A stretch of DNA of 35,234 bases from a virus: IMG/VR virus record IMGVR_UViG_3300042691_011352, positions 1 through 35,234 of that record; one strand, 5' to 3'. The notes beneath the pieces are model-generated. The model was not told the DNA's origin. It saw only the letters and a program-made list of their open reading frames with translations, and searched no databases. This document shows positions 8,627 to 16,342 of this stretch, in pieces. Made by a program: the position numbers and the translations under genes. Position 1 is the stretch's first letter. Every line of letters starts with the position of its first letter.

Positions 8627-9060
8627 CTGGTAATGAATTTTTTATTGTTTTAAAATTAGTTAGTGGTGAAGATGTCATGGCTGTTTTGTCTGCTGAAGAT
8701 GATGAGTATATAGAACTAACATCTCCCATGTGCATTAGAACTCACCCTATATTAAATGCTGGTAGAGAACAAGTTACTGCAGTTCCTCTCTGTCCATTTT
8801 CTGAAGAAAACAAATACGTCTTACATAAACGCAACGTTATGTTTATAAAAAAACTACATTACGCTTTTATCCCACATTATAAGAAAATTGTCGCTGACCA
8901 AGAAAAAACTGCAACATTTAAACCTACAGAACAATCTCAACAAGTAGAAGAAGATTTGAAGAAACGTATTGATATGTTAAAATCTTTGTTAAATGAAACT
9001 GATGAAGATACAGATTACGAAACAAAAGTTTTTATTAAAGGTAATGATACAATTAACTAG
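8620..9060 (+). CDS. Conserved small phage protein, Sm-like-type N-terminus
   Basis: 146 aa. The first 45 residues (FFIVLKLVSGEDVMAVLSAED..YIELTSPM) follow the pattern 'KLvtGEelia.....y.l.sP', seen again in the 97-aa protein at 24027, so the two are distant paralogues in one genome. This pattern recalls small beta-barrel (Sm/LSm-like) phage proteins; that link is from memory and unproven. The C-terminal third is charged and helical (EEDLKKRIDMLKSLLNE). The start overlaps the uvsW end by 7 bases. Function unknown. Confidence 0.7.
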   Translation: MLTGNEFFIVLKLVSGEDVMAVLSAEDDEYIELTSPMCIRTHPILNAGREQVTAVPLCPFSEENKYVLHKRNVMFIKKLHYAFIPHYKKIVADQEKTATFKPTEQSQQVEEDLKKRIDMLKSLLNETDEDTDYETKVFIKGNDTIN

Positions 9061-9160
9061 TAATCTTAATCTCATCATCAACCCCCACACCCTGAATTAT
9101 GCCTCAAGACAAATAAAAAAACAAGTTTATTTTGCAACTTTGTGAGAACCAGAAAAAGAT

Positions 9161-9189
9161 TTGTCTTTTCTCTTATCTTATTGTATACT
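9161..9189 (+). promoter_or_regulatory. Promoter before gene 55
   Basis: TTGTCT (9161-9166), 17-bp spacer, TATACT (9184-9189), with a TTTTC run after the -35. It lies in the 161-base gap after the Sm-like gene, which otherwise shows no gene. Start expected near 9196. Confidence 0.75.
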
Positions 9190-9221
9190 AATCGAAAATT
9201 GACTTAAGAAAGTTGTATGGT

Positions 9222-9764
9222 ATGGCACATTATGTAAACAACGCTGATTTGCTAGCGGAACTAATAAAATATAGAAAACAGGTAGAAGAATCAAAAGAAA
9301 AAGGTTTGCCAAAACCTATTCTAAGTAATTATATCGGCGAATGCCTTTTAAAAATTGCTACACATCTTTCTTATAAACCTAACTTTATTAATTACTCTTA
9401 TCGAGATGACATGATTCTTGATGGTGTAGAAAATTGTATTCAATATATTGATAATTTTGATCCTTCTAAATCTAAAAATCCATTTTCTTATTTCACTCAA
9501 ATTATTTGGTATGCATTCTTAAGAAGAATCGCCAAAGAAAAGAAACAGAGTTATATTAAAGGTAAACTAATACAAAATTTACCATATGATGCGTTTGAAT
9601 TACAAGAACAGGATGAAGACGGAGAATTTAATAATGCATATCTAGACTTTATGCAAAACAATAATACCTTTGATGATTTTATTGAACGCAAAAAACAACG
9701 TAAGAAAAAGAAACAAGTTAATTTAGATGACTTTATGGGTGATGAAGGAAATGAACAGGTATAA
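9222..9764 (+). CDS. 55: Late-transcription sigma factor gp55
   Basis: 180 aa minimal sigma factor that directs host RNA polymerase to TATAAATA late promoters, with clamp gp45 as activator. It has the gp55 pattern: N-terminal VNNADLLAELIKYRKQ, LPKPILSNYIGECLLKIATHLS, the region-2-like block DDMILDGVENCIQYIDNFDPSK and NPFSYFTQIIWYAFLRRIAKEKKQ (region 2.3/2.4-like). The C-terminus has the polybasic KKQRKKKKQ and a final acidic VNLDDFM segment, the likely clamp-binding tail. ATG 9222 is chosen over an upstream TTG at 9213. The AAA+ gene starts within its last codons. Confidence 0.93.
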   Translation: MAHYVNNADLLAELIKYRKQVEESKEKGLPKPILSNYIGECLLKIATHLSYKPNFINYSYRDDMILDGVENCIQYIDNFDPSKSKNPFSYFTQIIWYAFLRRIAKEKKQSYIKGKLIQNLPYDAFELQEQDEDGEFNNAYLDFMQNNNTFDDFIERKKQRKKKKQVNLDDFMGDEGNEQV

Positions 9765-10899
9765 TACATTTTATGATTTTATTACCCAAAGCAGACCATC
9801 CCTTGCAAGAAAACTAAAAAGAAAAAGAGCAAAATCCAAAAGAACCAAACGTCTTTTAAGAAGACATGTTTGGGATGCAACCGATAATGGTATACATTTG
9901 AGAAAGACTATGGACTATAAAGAAACTATATTTTTGGGCGTGTCTGATGTTGAAGATCTAGTAACAGCTGAGATTATAAAACGTAGAGTTGATAATAAAC
10001 AAACAACTGTCCAACGTGAAACTAATGTTCTTTGCAATCGCGAGACATGGCAAAAATGGGCTGAACATCAATTTCAAGATTATTTTTATATGCAAAATAA
10101 TTCTTCTTCAGGAATGATTATTGAAGAGGAAACAAATAATTTTATTAAATTTGATGTTGATAGTAACTCAACATCAGTCCGTGCATATGGGGATGAACCT
10201 TTTGCAAATAAAATTATAACATTAATTACAAGTCATTTCTCTATCGTAACATCACAGATTGAATGGGTTTATTCTAGCGATGGTAGTTCTGTTAGTGTTC
10301 CATTAAATCGTGATCGTTTACCAATTGATGAAATGTATCCATTTCTTAATGGCGAGTCATTAACTGATTACTATGAACGTTATATGAATTCCTCTGCAAA
10401 TATTCTTTTGCTAATTGGTCCACCTGGAACTGGCAAGACTACCTTCATTCGTGGTTTATTGGCACACACTAATTCATCTGCAATTGTTTCATATGATTCT
10501 AATATTTTAGACAAAGATGCTTTCTTTGCACGGTTTATTGAAGATAATGCAGGTGTCATGGTTCTTGAAGATTCAGATGCTTTTTTAAAATCTCGTTCAG
10601 ATGGTAACACAATGATGCATCGATTTTTAAATGTTGGTGATGGACTAGTGACAACACGAGGTAAAAAGATGATTTTCTCTACTAATCTTCCAAGCGTTAG
10701 AGACATTGATTCTGCTTTGGTACGTCCAGGAAGATGTTTTGATATCATTACATTTGATGCATTAAGTCATAAACATGCAACTGCTTTGGCAAAGAAACTT
10801 AATGTATCTCTCCCAGAAATAAAAGACTCTTATTCTATTGCTGAAGTGTTTCATGAACAGCAACATAAGCCAAAAGAAAGAAAGGTAGGTTTTATTTAA
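9751..10899 (+). CDS. AAA+ ATPase of unknown role, between gp55 and gp47
   Basis: 382 aa from ATG 9751 (in-frame ATGs at 9742 and 9727 are alternatives; GAAGGA immediately precedes 9751). A very basic N-terminus (KRKRAKSKRTKRLLRRH) is followed by a domain of about 170 residues I do not recognise, then an AAA+ core: Walker A GPPGTGKTT (223-231), Walker B VMVLEDSDAF (269-278, E-D-S-D rather than D-E-x-D), sensor-1 STN (310-312) and the arginine-finger segment ALVRPGRCFD (about 322-331). The core resembles Bcs1-type/classic AAA unfoldases more than clamp loaders. It overlaps gene 55 by 14 bases and abuts the 43-aa ORF, so it is in the gp55-gp47-gp46 operon. A protein-remodelling role is inference. 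Confidence 0.85.
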   Translation: MNRYNTFYDFITQSRPSLARKLKRKRAKSKRTKRLLRRHVWDATDNGIHLRKTMDYKETIFLGVSDVEDLVTAEIIKRRVDNKQTTVQRETNVLCNRETWQKWAEHQFQDYFYMQNNSSSGMIIEEETNNFIKFDVDSNSTSVRAYGDEPFANKIITLITSHFSIVTSQIEWVYSSDGSSVSVPLNRDRLPIDEMYPFLNGESLTDYYERYMNSSANILLLIGPPGTGKTTFIRGLLAHTNSSAIVSYDSNILDKDAFFARFIEDNAGVMVLEDSDAFLKSRSDGNTMMHRFLNVGDGLVTTRGKKMIFSTNLPSVRDIDSALVRPGRCFDIITFDALSHKHATALAKKLNVSLPEIKDSYSIAEVFHEQQHKPKERKVGFI

Positions 10900-11030
10900 T
10901 GTTTAAAGTTACATATAGAATGAAAACAATCCATTCAGTACAAATGTTTAAATGGTTTAAAACTAAAACCGAAGCAGAGTTATTTGCTAAGGGTATGGGC
11001 GATCGTTTGATTGGAGTTACTAAGGGATGA
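10899..11030 (+). CDS. 43-aa conserved-context mini-gene upstream of gene 47
   Basis: A small ORF read directly from the sequence: starts on the last base of the preceding stop (TAATG) and ends overlapping the gene 47 start (ATGA), so both junctions are translationally coupled. The product begins MFKVTYRMKTIHS and is basic and Phe/Lys-rich, with no cysteine or membrane segment. The middle (KWFKTKTEAELFAKGMG) looks like the end of a small alpha-beta domain. No function recognised. The tight packing argues that it is real. Confidence 0.65.
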   Translation: MFKVTYRMKTIHSVQMFKWFKTKTEAELFAKGMGDRLIGVTKG

Positions 11031-12079
11031 AAGTAGCAATTATTACAGACCAACATTTTGGTGCAAGAAATGATAGTGTAACATTCCTTGATTTCTTTGA
11101 AAAATTTTATGACAACATTTTCTTTCCTGCACTAGATCAAAATAATATAGATACTCTTCTCATTCTTGGTGATACATTTGATAGAAGAAAATACGTAAAT
11201 TTTTATGCTTTGCAACGAACGAAAGAAATGTTTTTTGATAAACTTAAAAATAAAAATATTAAAGTTTACATGCTTGCAGGAAATCATGATACATATTTTA
11301 AAAATACTAACGAGGTAAACTCTCCAGATTTGCTATTAAAAGAATATGACAACATTACAATAATTGATGACCCAACTACCATTAATGTTGATGGAGTTAA
11401 TATTTGTATGATGCCATGGATATGTCCAGATAATTATAGCAAATCAATAGATCTAATTAATAAGACTAATGCAGAAATATGTATGGGTCATTTCGAAATC
11501 GCAGGATTTGCGATGTATAGGGGTATGCAAAATCATGAAGGGTTGTCTAAAGATTTATTTGAAAAATTTGATTTGGTTTTCTCTGGGCATTATCATCACC
11601 GTTCTGACGATGGTCATATTTTCTACCTTGGAAATCCATACGAACTTACTTGGCAAGATTACAACGATCCCAGAGGATTCCATTTGTTTGATTTATCAAA
11701 TAGAGAAAAACAATTCATTGCAAACCCTTATACTATGTTCTCCAGAGTCGAATATGACGACAAAGAAAGAGAGCCTGTCAATTTAGATGAATTAGATTTA
11801 AAAGACAAGTATGTTAAATTGGTTATTATAAACAAGACTGATTATTATAAATTTGACAAGTTCATCCAAAAGTTGTATAATAAAGGATGTTTCGAAATTA
11901 AAATTATTGAAGATATGTCTGAATTTCAAGATGGTGAGATTGATGAAAACATTAATCTAGAAGATACTATATCAGTTCTTGGTCACTACATTGATTCTAT
12001 TCAAACAGATGTAGATAAAGAACAAGTTAAAACTTTTATGAGATCTTTATACACTGAAGCAATTAACGTGGAGGTATAA
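11027..12079 (+). CDS. 47: Recombination nuclease subunit gp47 (Mre11/SbcD family)
   Basis: 350 aa metallophosphoesterase nuclease that acts with gp46 to resect DNA ends and degrade host DNA. All phosphoesterase motifs are present: DQHFG (8-12), GDTFDRR (48-54), GNHD (85-88), GHFE (154-157) and SGHYHHR (186-192). The C-terminal capping region (about 210-350) is acidic. It is coupled to the preceding 43-aa ORF (ATGA overlap). After its stop there is one base, then a 17-codon ORF before gene 46. Confidence 0.97.
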   Translation: MKVAIITDQHFGARNDSVTFLDFFEKFYDNIFFPALDQNNIDTLLILGDTFDRRKYVNFYALQRTKEMFFDKLKNKNIKVYMLAGNHDTYFKNTNEVNSPDLLLKEYDNITIIDDPTTINVDGVNICMMPWICPDNYSKSIDLINKTNAEICMGHFEIAGFAMYRGMQNHEGLSKDLFEKFDLVFSGHYHHRSDDGHIFYLGNPYELTWQDYNDPRGFHLFDLSNREKQFIANPYTMFSRVEYDDKEREPVNLDELDLKDKYVKLVIINKTDYYKFDKFIQKLYNKGCFEIKIIEDMSEFQDGEIDENINLEDTISVLGHYIDSIQTDVDKEQVKTFMRSLYTEAINVEV

Positions 12080-12080
12080 C

Positions 12081-12134
12081 ATGCAACTGGAATTAGATTT
12101 TGGACAATATATACAATTGGAATTATTTGAATGA
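12081..12134 (+). CDS. 17-aa leader-like mini-ORF between genes 47 and 46
   Basis: ATG at 12081 has the strong Shine-Dalgarno GGAGGT (12070-12075, 5-nt spacing). The frame runs 17 codons (MQLELDFGQYIQLELFE) and its stop overlaps the gene 46 start as ATGA (12131-12134). Gene 46 itself has no comparable RBS, so its translation is likely to depend on ribosomes terminating on this ORF. The peptide is acidic, with two near-repeats (QLELDF / QLELFE). It may be a coupling leader rather than a functional protein. Confidence 0.6.
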   Translation: MQLELDFGQYIQLELFE

Positions 12135-13849
12135 TAATTTTTCATTCAGTGTGTTGGAAAAACTTTCTTTCAACAGGCAATTCGCTTAACAAAGTTTTAC
12201 TAAACAAATCAAACACCACTTTAATTATTGGTAAAAACGGTGAAGGTAAAAGCACAATTTTAGATGCATTATGTTTTTCACTTTTTGGTAAACCGTTTCG
12301 TGATATTAATAAGGCACAATTGGTCAACAGCATTAATGGTAAAGGGTGTGTTGTTGAAATAGAATTTTCTGTTAATTCAAAACAATATAAAATCATTCGA
12401 GGTATTAAACCAAATGTGTTTGAAATTTGGTGTGATAATATTATGATTAACCAAGATGCAGCTTCACGTGATTACCAAAAAGTTCTTGAACAACAAATTC
12501 TTAAATTAAATTACAAAACATTTACTCAGGTTGTCATTCTTGGATCAGCTTCTTTTGTTCCATTTATGCAACTTCCTTCTTCTCAAAGAAGAGAAGTTAT
12601 TGAAGATATTCTTGATATTAGAATTTTCTCTACAATGAACCAACTATTAAAAGAGAAAGCACAGGAAACAAAAGACGCTATTATTAATATTGAAAATGAA
12701 ATTAAATCTGCAAAAGATAAAGTAGAAGCACAACAGGTTCTTATCAAAACAATATCAGAAGCTAAAAGCGAAACTATTAAAAATATACAAACAAAAATAC
12801 AAACTAATAGTTCTACAATTTTTTCAACACAACAAGAAGTACAAACTCTTATTACAGAAATAGCTACATTAAAAAAACAAACAGAAATAAAAGATAAAAT
12901 AAACGAAGATATTGATAAGGCAAAACAGTTAAAATCTAAATTGTCTCAGAAAGTTGAGACTTGTGAACACGATGTTCATTTTTTCTCTGACCATGACACC
13001 TGTCCATCATGTTCTCAAAACATACCAGAAGAATATAGACAACAAATTCTAAAAGATTTAAATGGTAAAATGGAAGACAGTAATATTAAAATTGAAGAGT
13101 TGAGTAATATCTTAACTTCATTGAATGATAAATTGGTTGTTATGAACCAAGTTATGGATAAGATCACTGATAAGAATATTGAATTGTCTACAAAAGTTTC
13201 AACTATCACACTACTTAACACACAGAACACCGAGTTGGAAAAAGAAATTCAAGAACACACACAAGACACAGCAAACATTGATGAAGAAAAACGCAATCTA
13301 AAACAATTAGCACAAGATGCTTTAACTAAAGTTCTTGATAAAAATAAATTGTTGGAACACCGTAATCTAGAAGAAGTTGCCACAGTATTATTAAAAGATA
13401 CTGGTATTAAAACTGCAATCATTCGTGAGTATCTTCCAGCAATGAATAAACTTATTAACAAGTATCTTAATGCAATGGATGCTTATATCCATTTTGAATT
13501 AGATGAAGCGTTTAATGAAACAGTTAAATCTCGTCATAGAGATGACTTCACTTATGCAAGTTTCTCAGAGGGTGAAAAGATGCGTATCGACTTGGCTATC
13601 TTATTTACATGGAGACAGATTGCAAAGATGAAGAATTCCGTCAACACAAACCTACTAATCCTAGACGAGATCTTTGACTCCTCTCTAGACACGTCAGGAA
13701 CAGACTATTTCTTGAACCTAATGAATAGTTTTGGAGATAATACCAATATATTCGTTATATCCCATAAAGGAGATCAGCTGTTCGATAAGTTCCGAAGTGT
13801 TATCAAATTTGAGAAGCGCAACGACTTCTCTATCATAGCAACTAGCTAA
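12131..13849 (+). CDS. 46: Recombination nuclease subunit gp46 (Rad50/SbcC family)
   Basis: 572 aa SMC-like ATPase, partner of gp47. Walker A GKNGEGKST lies at 34-42, followed by the Q-loop region. Long coiled-coil arms (about 175-285 and 300-400) flank a zinc hook CPSC (about 291-294) for dimerisation. The ABC signature FSEGEKMR is at about 478-485 and Walker B LLILDEIFD at about 508-516, with the D-loop and ISHKGD switch His following. Start overlaps the 17-aa ORF. Base composition shifts toward C-rich codons in the last 250 bases. A strong terminator follows immediately. Confidence 0.97.
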   Translation: MIIFHSVCWKNFLSTGNSLNKVLLNKSNTTLIIGKNGEGKSTILDALCFSLFGKPFRDINKAQLVNSINGKGCVVEIEFSVNSKQYKIIRGIKPNVFEIWCDNIMINQDAASRDYQKVLEQQILKLNYKTFTQVVILGSASFVPFMQLPSSQRREVIEDILDIRIFSTMNQLLKEKAQETKDAIINIENEIKSAKDKVEAQQVLIKTISEAKSETIKNIQTKIQTNSSTIFSTQQEVQTLITEIATLKKQTEIKDKINEDIDKAKQLKSKLSQKVETCEHDVHFFSDHDTCPSCSQNIPEEYRQQILKDLNGKMEDSNIKIEELSNILTSLNDKLVVMNQVMDKITDKNIELSTKVSTITLLNTQNTELEKEIQEHTQDTANIDEEKRNLKQLAQDALTKVLDKNKLLEHRNLEEVATVLLKDTGIKTAIIREYLPAMNKLINKYLNAMDAYIHFELDEAFNETVKSRHRDDFTYASFSEGEKMRIDLAILFTWRQIAKMKNSVNTNLLILDEIFDSSLDTSGTDYFLNLMNSFGDNTNIFVISHKGDQLFDKFRSVIKFEKRNDFSIIATS

Positions 13850-13853
13850 CTCG

Positions 13854-13883
13854 AGATCCCTGTGTTTACAGGGATCTTTTTTT
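13854..13883 (+). terminator. Strong terminator after gene 46
   Basis: Perfect 10-bp stem AGATCCCTGT/ACAGGGATCT with a GTTT loop and a 7-T tract. Ends the gp55-gp46 operon five bases after the gene 46 stop. Confidence 0.93.
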
Positions 13884-13894
13884 ATAAAAAACGC

Positions 13895-13923
13895 TTGTCT
13901 TTTATTTCAATTTATAGTAGAAT
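13895..13923 (+). promoter_or_regulatory. Upstream tandem promoter of the VWA/MoxR block
   Basis: TTGTCT (13895-13900), 17-bp spacer, TAGAAT (13918-13923), with a TTTTATT run after the -35. The -10 is embedded in a TAGTA...TACTA inverted repeat. Confidence 0.6.
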
Positions 13924-13977
13924 TATACTATTGAATTAAGAATGCTTGTGTTAGAACATTAATTATTGCAATTTTTG

Positions 13978-14007
13978 TTGACATAAATTATGAAGTTGTA
14001 GTATAAT
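13978..14007 (+). promoter_or_regulatory. Downstream tandem promoter with consensus sigma70 boxes
   Basis: TTGACA (13978-13983), 18-bp spacer, TATAAT (14002-14007). Both hexamers match the sigma70 consensus. Start near 14014, about 22 nt before the ATG at 14036, with GGAGA as RBS. A TATAAATT (14011-14018) overlaps the start region and could add late expression. Confidence 0.82.
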
Positions 14008-14035
14008 AGCTATAAATTGATGGAGAAACTATATA

Positions 14036-16213
14036 ATGGAAATTAAATCTACTGATCTTTCTGCAAGACTGTTAGCTACCGAGAACATCTCTGTTCTACG
14101 TGCTAATACTCAAACTGCATCTTTTGATATCCAATCACGTGTTCTAACACTTCCTCTTTGGAAAGAAATGACTCCAGAAATTGAAGACATGTTAGTTGGG
14201 CACGAAGTTGGTCATGCTCTTTATACAGGTGAAAAATACATGGAGCCTATTAAAGAGAATCGTAAGATGATGTCTTATCTCAACATCCTAGAAGATGTTC
14301 GTATCGAAAAACTAATTAAACGTAAATATCCAGGATTACGTAAACGCATGAACGAGGGTTACAAACAACTCAACGATCGTGACTTTTTTGGCATCAGCAA
14401 GGTTCAATCTTTTGATGATTTATTATTGATTGACAAAATCAATCTATATTTCAAAGCTGGTTATAATTGTGGTGTGACGTTTAATCCAGAAGAACGCACT
14501 TTTATATATCGTGCAGAACACACAGAAACTGTTGAAGATGTTATCCAACTAGCTAAAGAAGTATATGCTTACTCCAAGGAACAATTGGAGAAAAAACTAG
14601 AAGAGATAAAAGAATCACTTGAAGAAGATCAAGAGGAACTTTCCCAAGATGAAAAACAGTCTACCTCTGGTAAGGGTGACTGGGATCCTGAAGAAGAATA
14701 TGATGAAGAAACGAATCATGGTATTCCTGATGTATTTGAAGAGCAATCTCCAGTTATGTCTGATGATATGGAAAAATTGCTTGAGTCTATTACTGAAAAA
14801 ACATTTAGTTCCAAACTTAATGAACTTGCTGACAGCAACACAACATATGTTTATTGGAAATTTGACAATGAATTTTACAAAGACCCAGTTATAGATTATA
14901 AACGTGTTTTAAATGAAACTGTTGATCCAGATGCATGGACTGAAGAACAGTATGAATACTACAGTGGTAGATATCGTAGTATGGAAGAAGATGAACGTTC
15001 TGCAGCAAAAGCCAAATACGATGCAGAATTTAATGCATTTAAGTCTGATTCTGCACGCACCGTAAATTATCTAGTGAAAGAATTTGAAATGAAGAAATCT
15101 GCTGATGTTTACAAACGTGCAAAGATTTCTAAAATTGGTTCTTTAGACATGCGCAAAATTTATGCATACACATTAAAAGACGATTTGTTTAAACGTGTTA
15201 CTATGTTACCACAAGGTAAAAATCATGGTATGGTGATGCTTGTTGATTGGTCTGGCTCAATGAACCATGTTCTTAAGTCTGTTCTAGAACAAGTTATTAA
15301 TCTTGCTATGTTTTGTCGTCGTGTGCAGATTCCTTTCCGTGTACTAGCATTTACATCTGACTATAATAAGGATCAAGATGATTGGGAAAAGTATCGTGCT
15401 TGGAGAGACATACATGATGAAAAACTCAAAAATTCTAAAGAAAAGTTTTTGAACACTGCAAGACAATTTAATTTGTTAGAACTGTTGTCTGACAAAATGA
15501 CTCAAGCAGAATTTAATATTATGTCTCGTCGTTTATTGCATTACAGTTTTATTTGGAACAAAGGTTATGGTACTGGTGGAACACCTTTAAATGAAGCATT
15601 GGCATGGATTTACGAAAATCTTGGTAAATTTATTAAAAAGAACAATCTACAAAAAACTACCTTTATCACTCTCACTGACGGTGAAGGTTCTAGTCTAAGT
15701 GGATATAATTCTTCTTTGGTGACTTCTGATTATGTTTGGGATGAAACAGAAAATCGTCATAAGTCTTTAAATATTAAAAACTTTATACTCGACCCTGTTA
15801 CACAAAAAACTTATTTTATTGATAGATATTCTAATCAACAAACTGAGACGATCTTAAATATGATTAAAGATCGTTATGGTGTTACTATGGTAGGTTTTCA
15901 TTTGACTGATAATCGTCGTCGTGATTTGGTTGGTGCAATTCGTGCTAATCTTCCAGATTATAACGGTAATATTGATTTGCTTATCGAGCAATGGAAGAAA
16001 CAATTTCGTGCAGATGGTGTTGCTGTAGTTAAAAACGCTGGACGTGACGAGTTGTATATCGTTCCACAATCATCTACACAGATTGACGAGGGTGATTTGA
16101 AGATCGATGCGAACAGTTCTTCTAAAATAATTGCAAGAAATTTTACAAAATTCATGAACGTTAAGAAGACTTCTCGTGTTCTTCTAAATCGTTTCGTGTC
16201 TCTAGTAGCCTAA
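14036..16213 (+). CDS. CobT-like protein: HExxH metallopeptidase-type domain plus VWA domain
   Basis: 725 aa, cytoplasmic (no signal or membrane segment). The N-terminal domain holds HEVGH (56-60) followed by NILEDVRIE (about 83-91), the layout of a gluzincin-type zinc site. A Glu-rich low-complexity linker spans about 185-235. The C-terminal half is a von Willebrand A domain with MIDAS motif DWSGSM (404-409) and a later ITLTDGEG strand. The next gene is a MoxR/CobS-type AAA+ ATPase, the usual partner of VWA proteins in MoxR-VWA systems (cobaltochelatase CobS/CobT is one branch). The HExxH domain, and no other cobalamin genes in the window, argue for protein remodelling or proteolysis rather than B12 synthesis; the target is unknown. 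Confidence 0.85.
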   Translation: MEIKSTDLSARLLATENISVLRANTQTASFDIQSRVLTLPLWKEMTPEIEDMLVGHEVGHALYTGEKYMEPIKENRKMMSYLNILEDVRIEKLIKRKYPGLRKRMNEGYKQLNDRDFFGISKVQSFDDLLLIDKINLYFKAGYNCGVTFNPEERTFIYRAEHTETVEDVIQLAKEVYAYSKEQLEKKLEEIKESLEEDQEELSQDEKQSTSGKGDWDPEEEYDEETNHGIPDVFEEQSPVMSDDMEKLLESITEKTFSSKLNELADSNTTYVYWKFDNEFYKDPVIDYKRVLNETVDPDAWTEEQYEYYSGRYRSMEEDERSAAKAKYDAEFNAFKSDSARTVNYLVKEFEMKKSADVYKRAKISKIGSLDMRKIYAYTLKDDLFKRVTMLPQGKNHGMVMLVDWSGSMNHVLKSVLEQVINLAMFCRRVQIPFRVLAFTSDYNKDQDDWEKYRAWRDIHDEKLKNSKEKFLNTARQFNLLELLSDKMTQAEFNIMSRRLLHYSFIWNKGYGTGGTPLNEALAWIYENLGKFIKKNNLQKTTFITLTDGEGSSLSGYNSSLVTSDYVWDETENRHKSLNIKNFILDPVTQKTYFIDRYSNQQTETILNMIKDRYGVTMVGFHLTDNRRRDLVGAIRANLPDYNGNIDLLIEQWKKQFRADGVAVVKNAGRDELYIVPQSSTQIDEGDLKIDANSSSKIIARNFTKFMNVKKTSRVLLNRFVSLVA

Positions 16214-16237
16214 GTTGTTGATTTTATGTAATAAAGA

Positions 16238-16260
16238 AACCTCCAAAAAGTTGGGGTTTT
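16238..16260 (+). terminator. Probable terminator after the VWA gene
   Basis: AACC-T-CCAA pairs with TTGGGGTT (one bulged T, loop AAAG), followed by TTTT. Weaker than the others. Confidence 0.5.
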
Positions 16261-16273
16261 CTGCAAAAAATGC

Positions 16274-16302
16274 TTGCCTTTTATTGCGATTTAAGGCATA
16301 AT
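16274..16302 (+). promoter_or_regulatory. Promoter before the MoxR/CobS-like gene
   Basis: TTGCCT (16274-16279), 17-bp spacer, CATAAT (16297-16302). The GCAAAAAATG stretch just upstream recurs at 17511 and 24370 in the same position. Start near 16309. Confidence 0.68.
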
Positions 16303-16342
16303 TATACTGTAATTTGATGATGAATTTATTTGGAGATATATG

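Noticed and set aside
9084-9112. Minus-strand promoter from the AGACAA (TTGTCT complement) at 9107-9112
   Set aside because: No -10-like hexamer at 17 bp on the minus strand and no minus-strand gene downstream.
9061-9160. A small gene in the gap before gene 55
   Set aside because: No start codon with RBS and an open frame of useful length on either strand; AT-rich, only the promoter at its end is supported.
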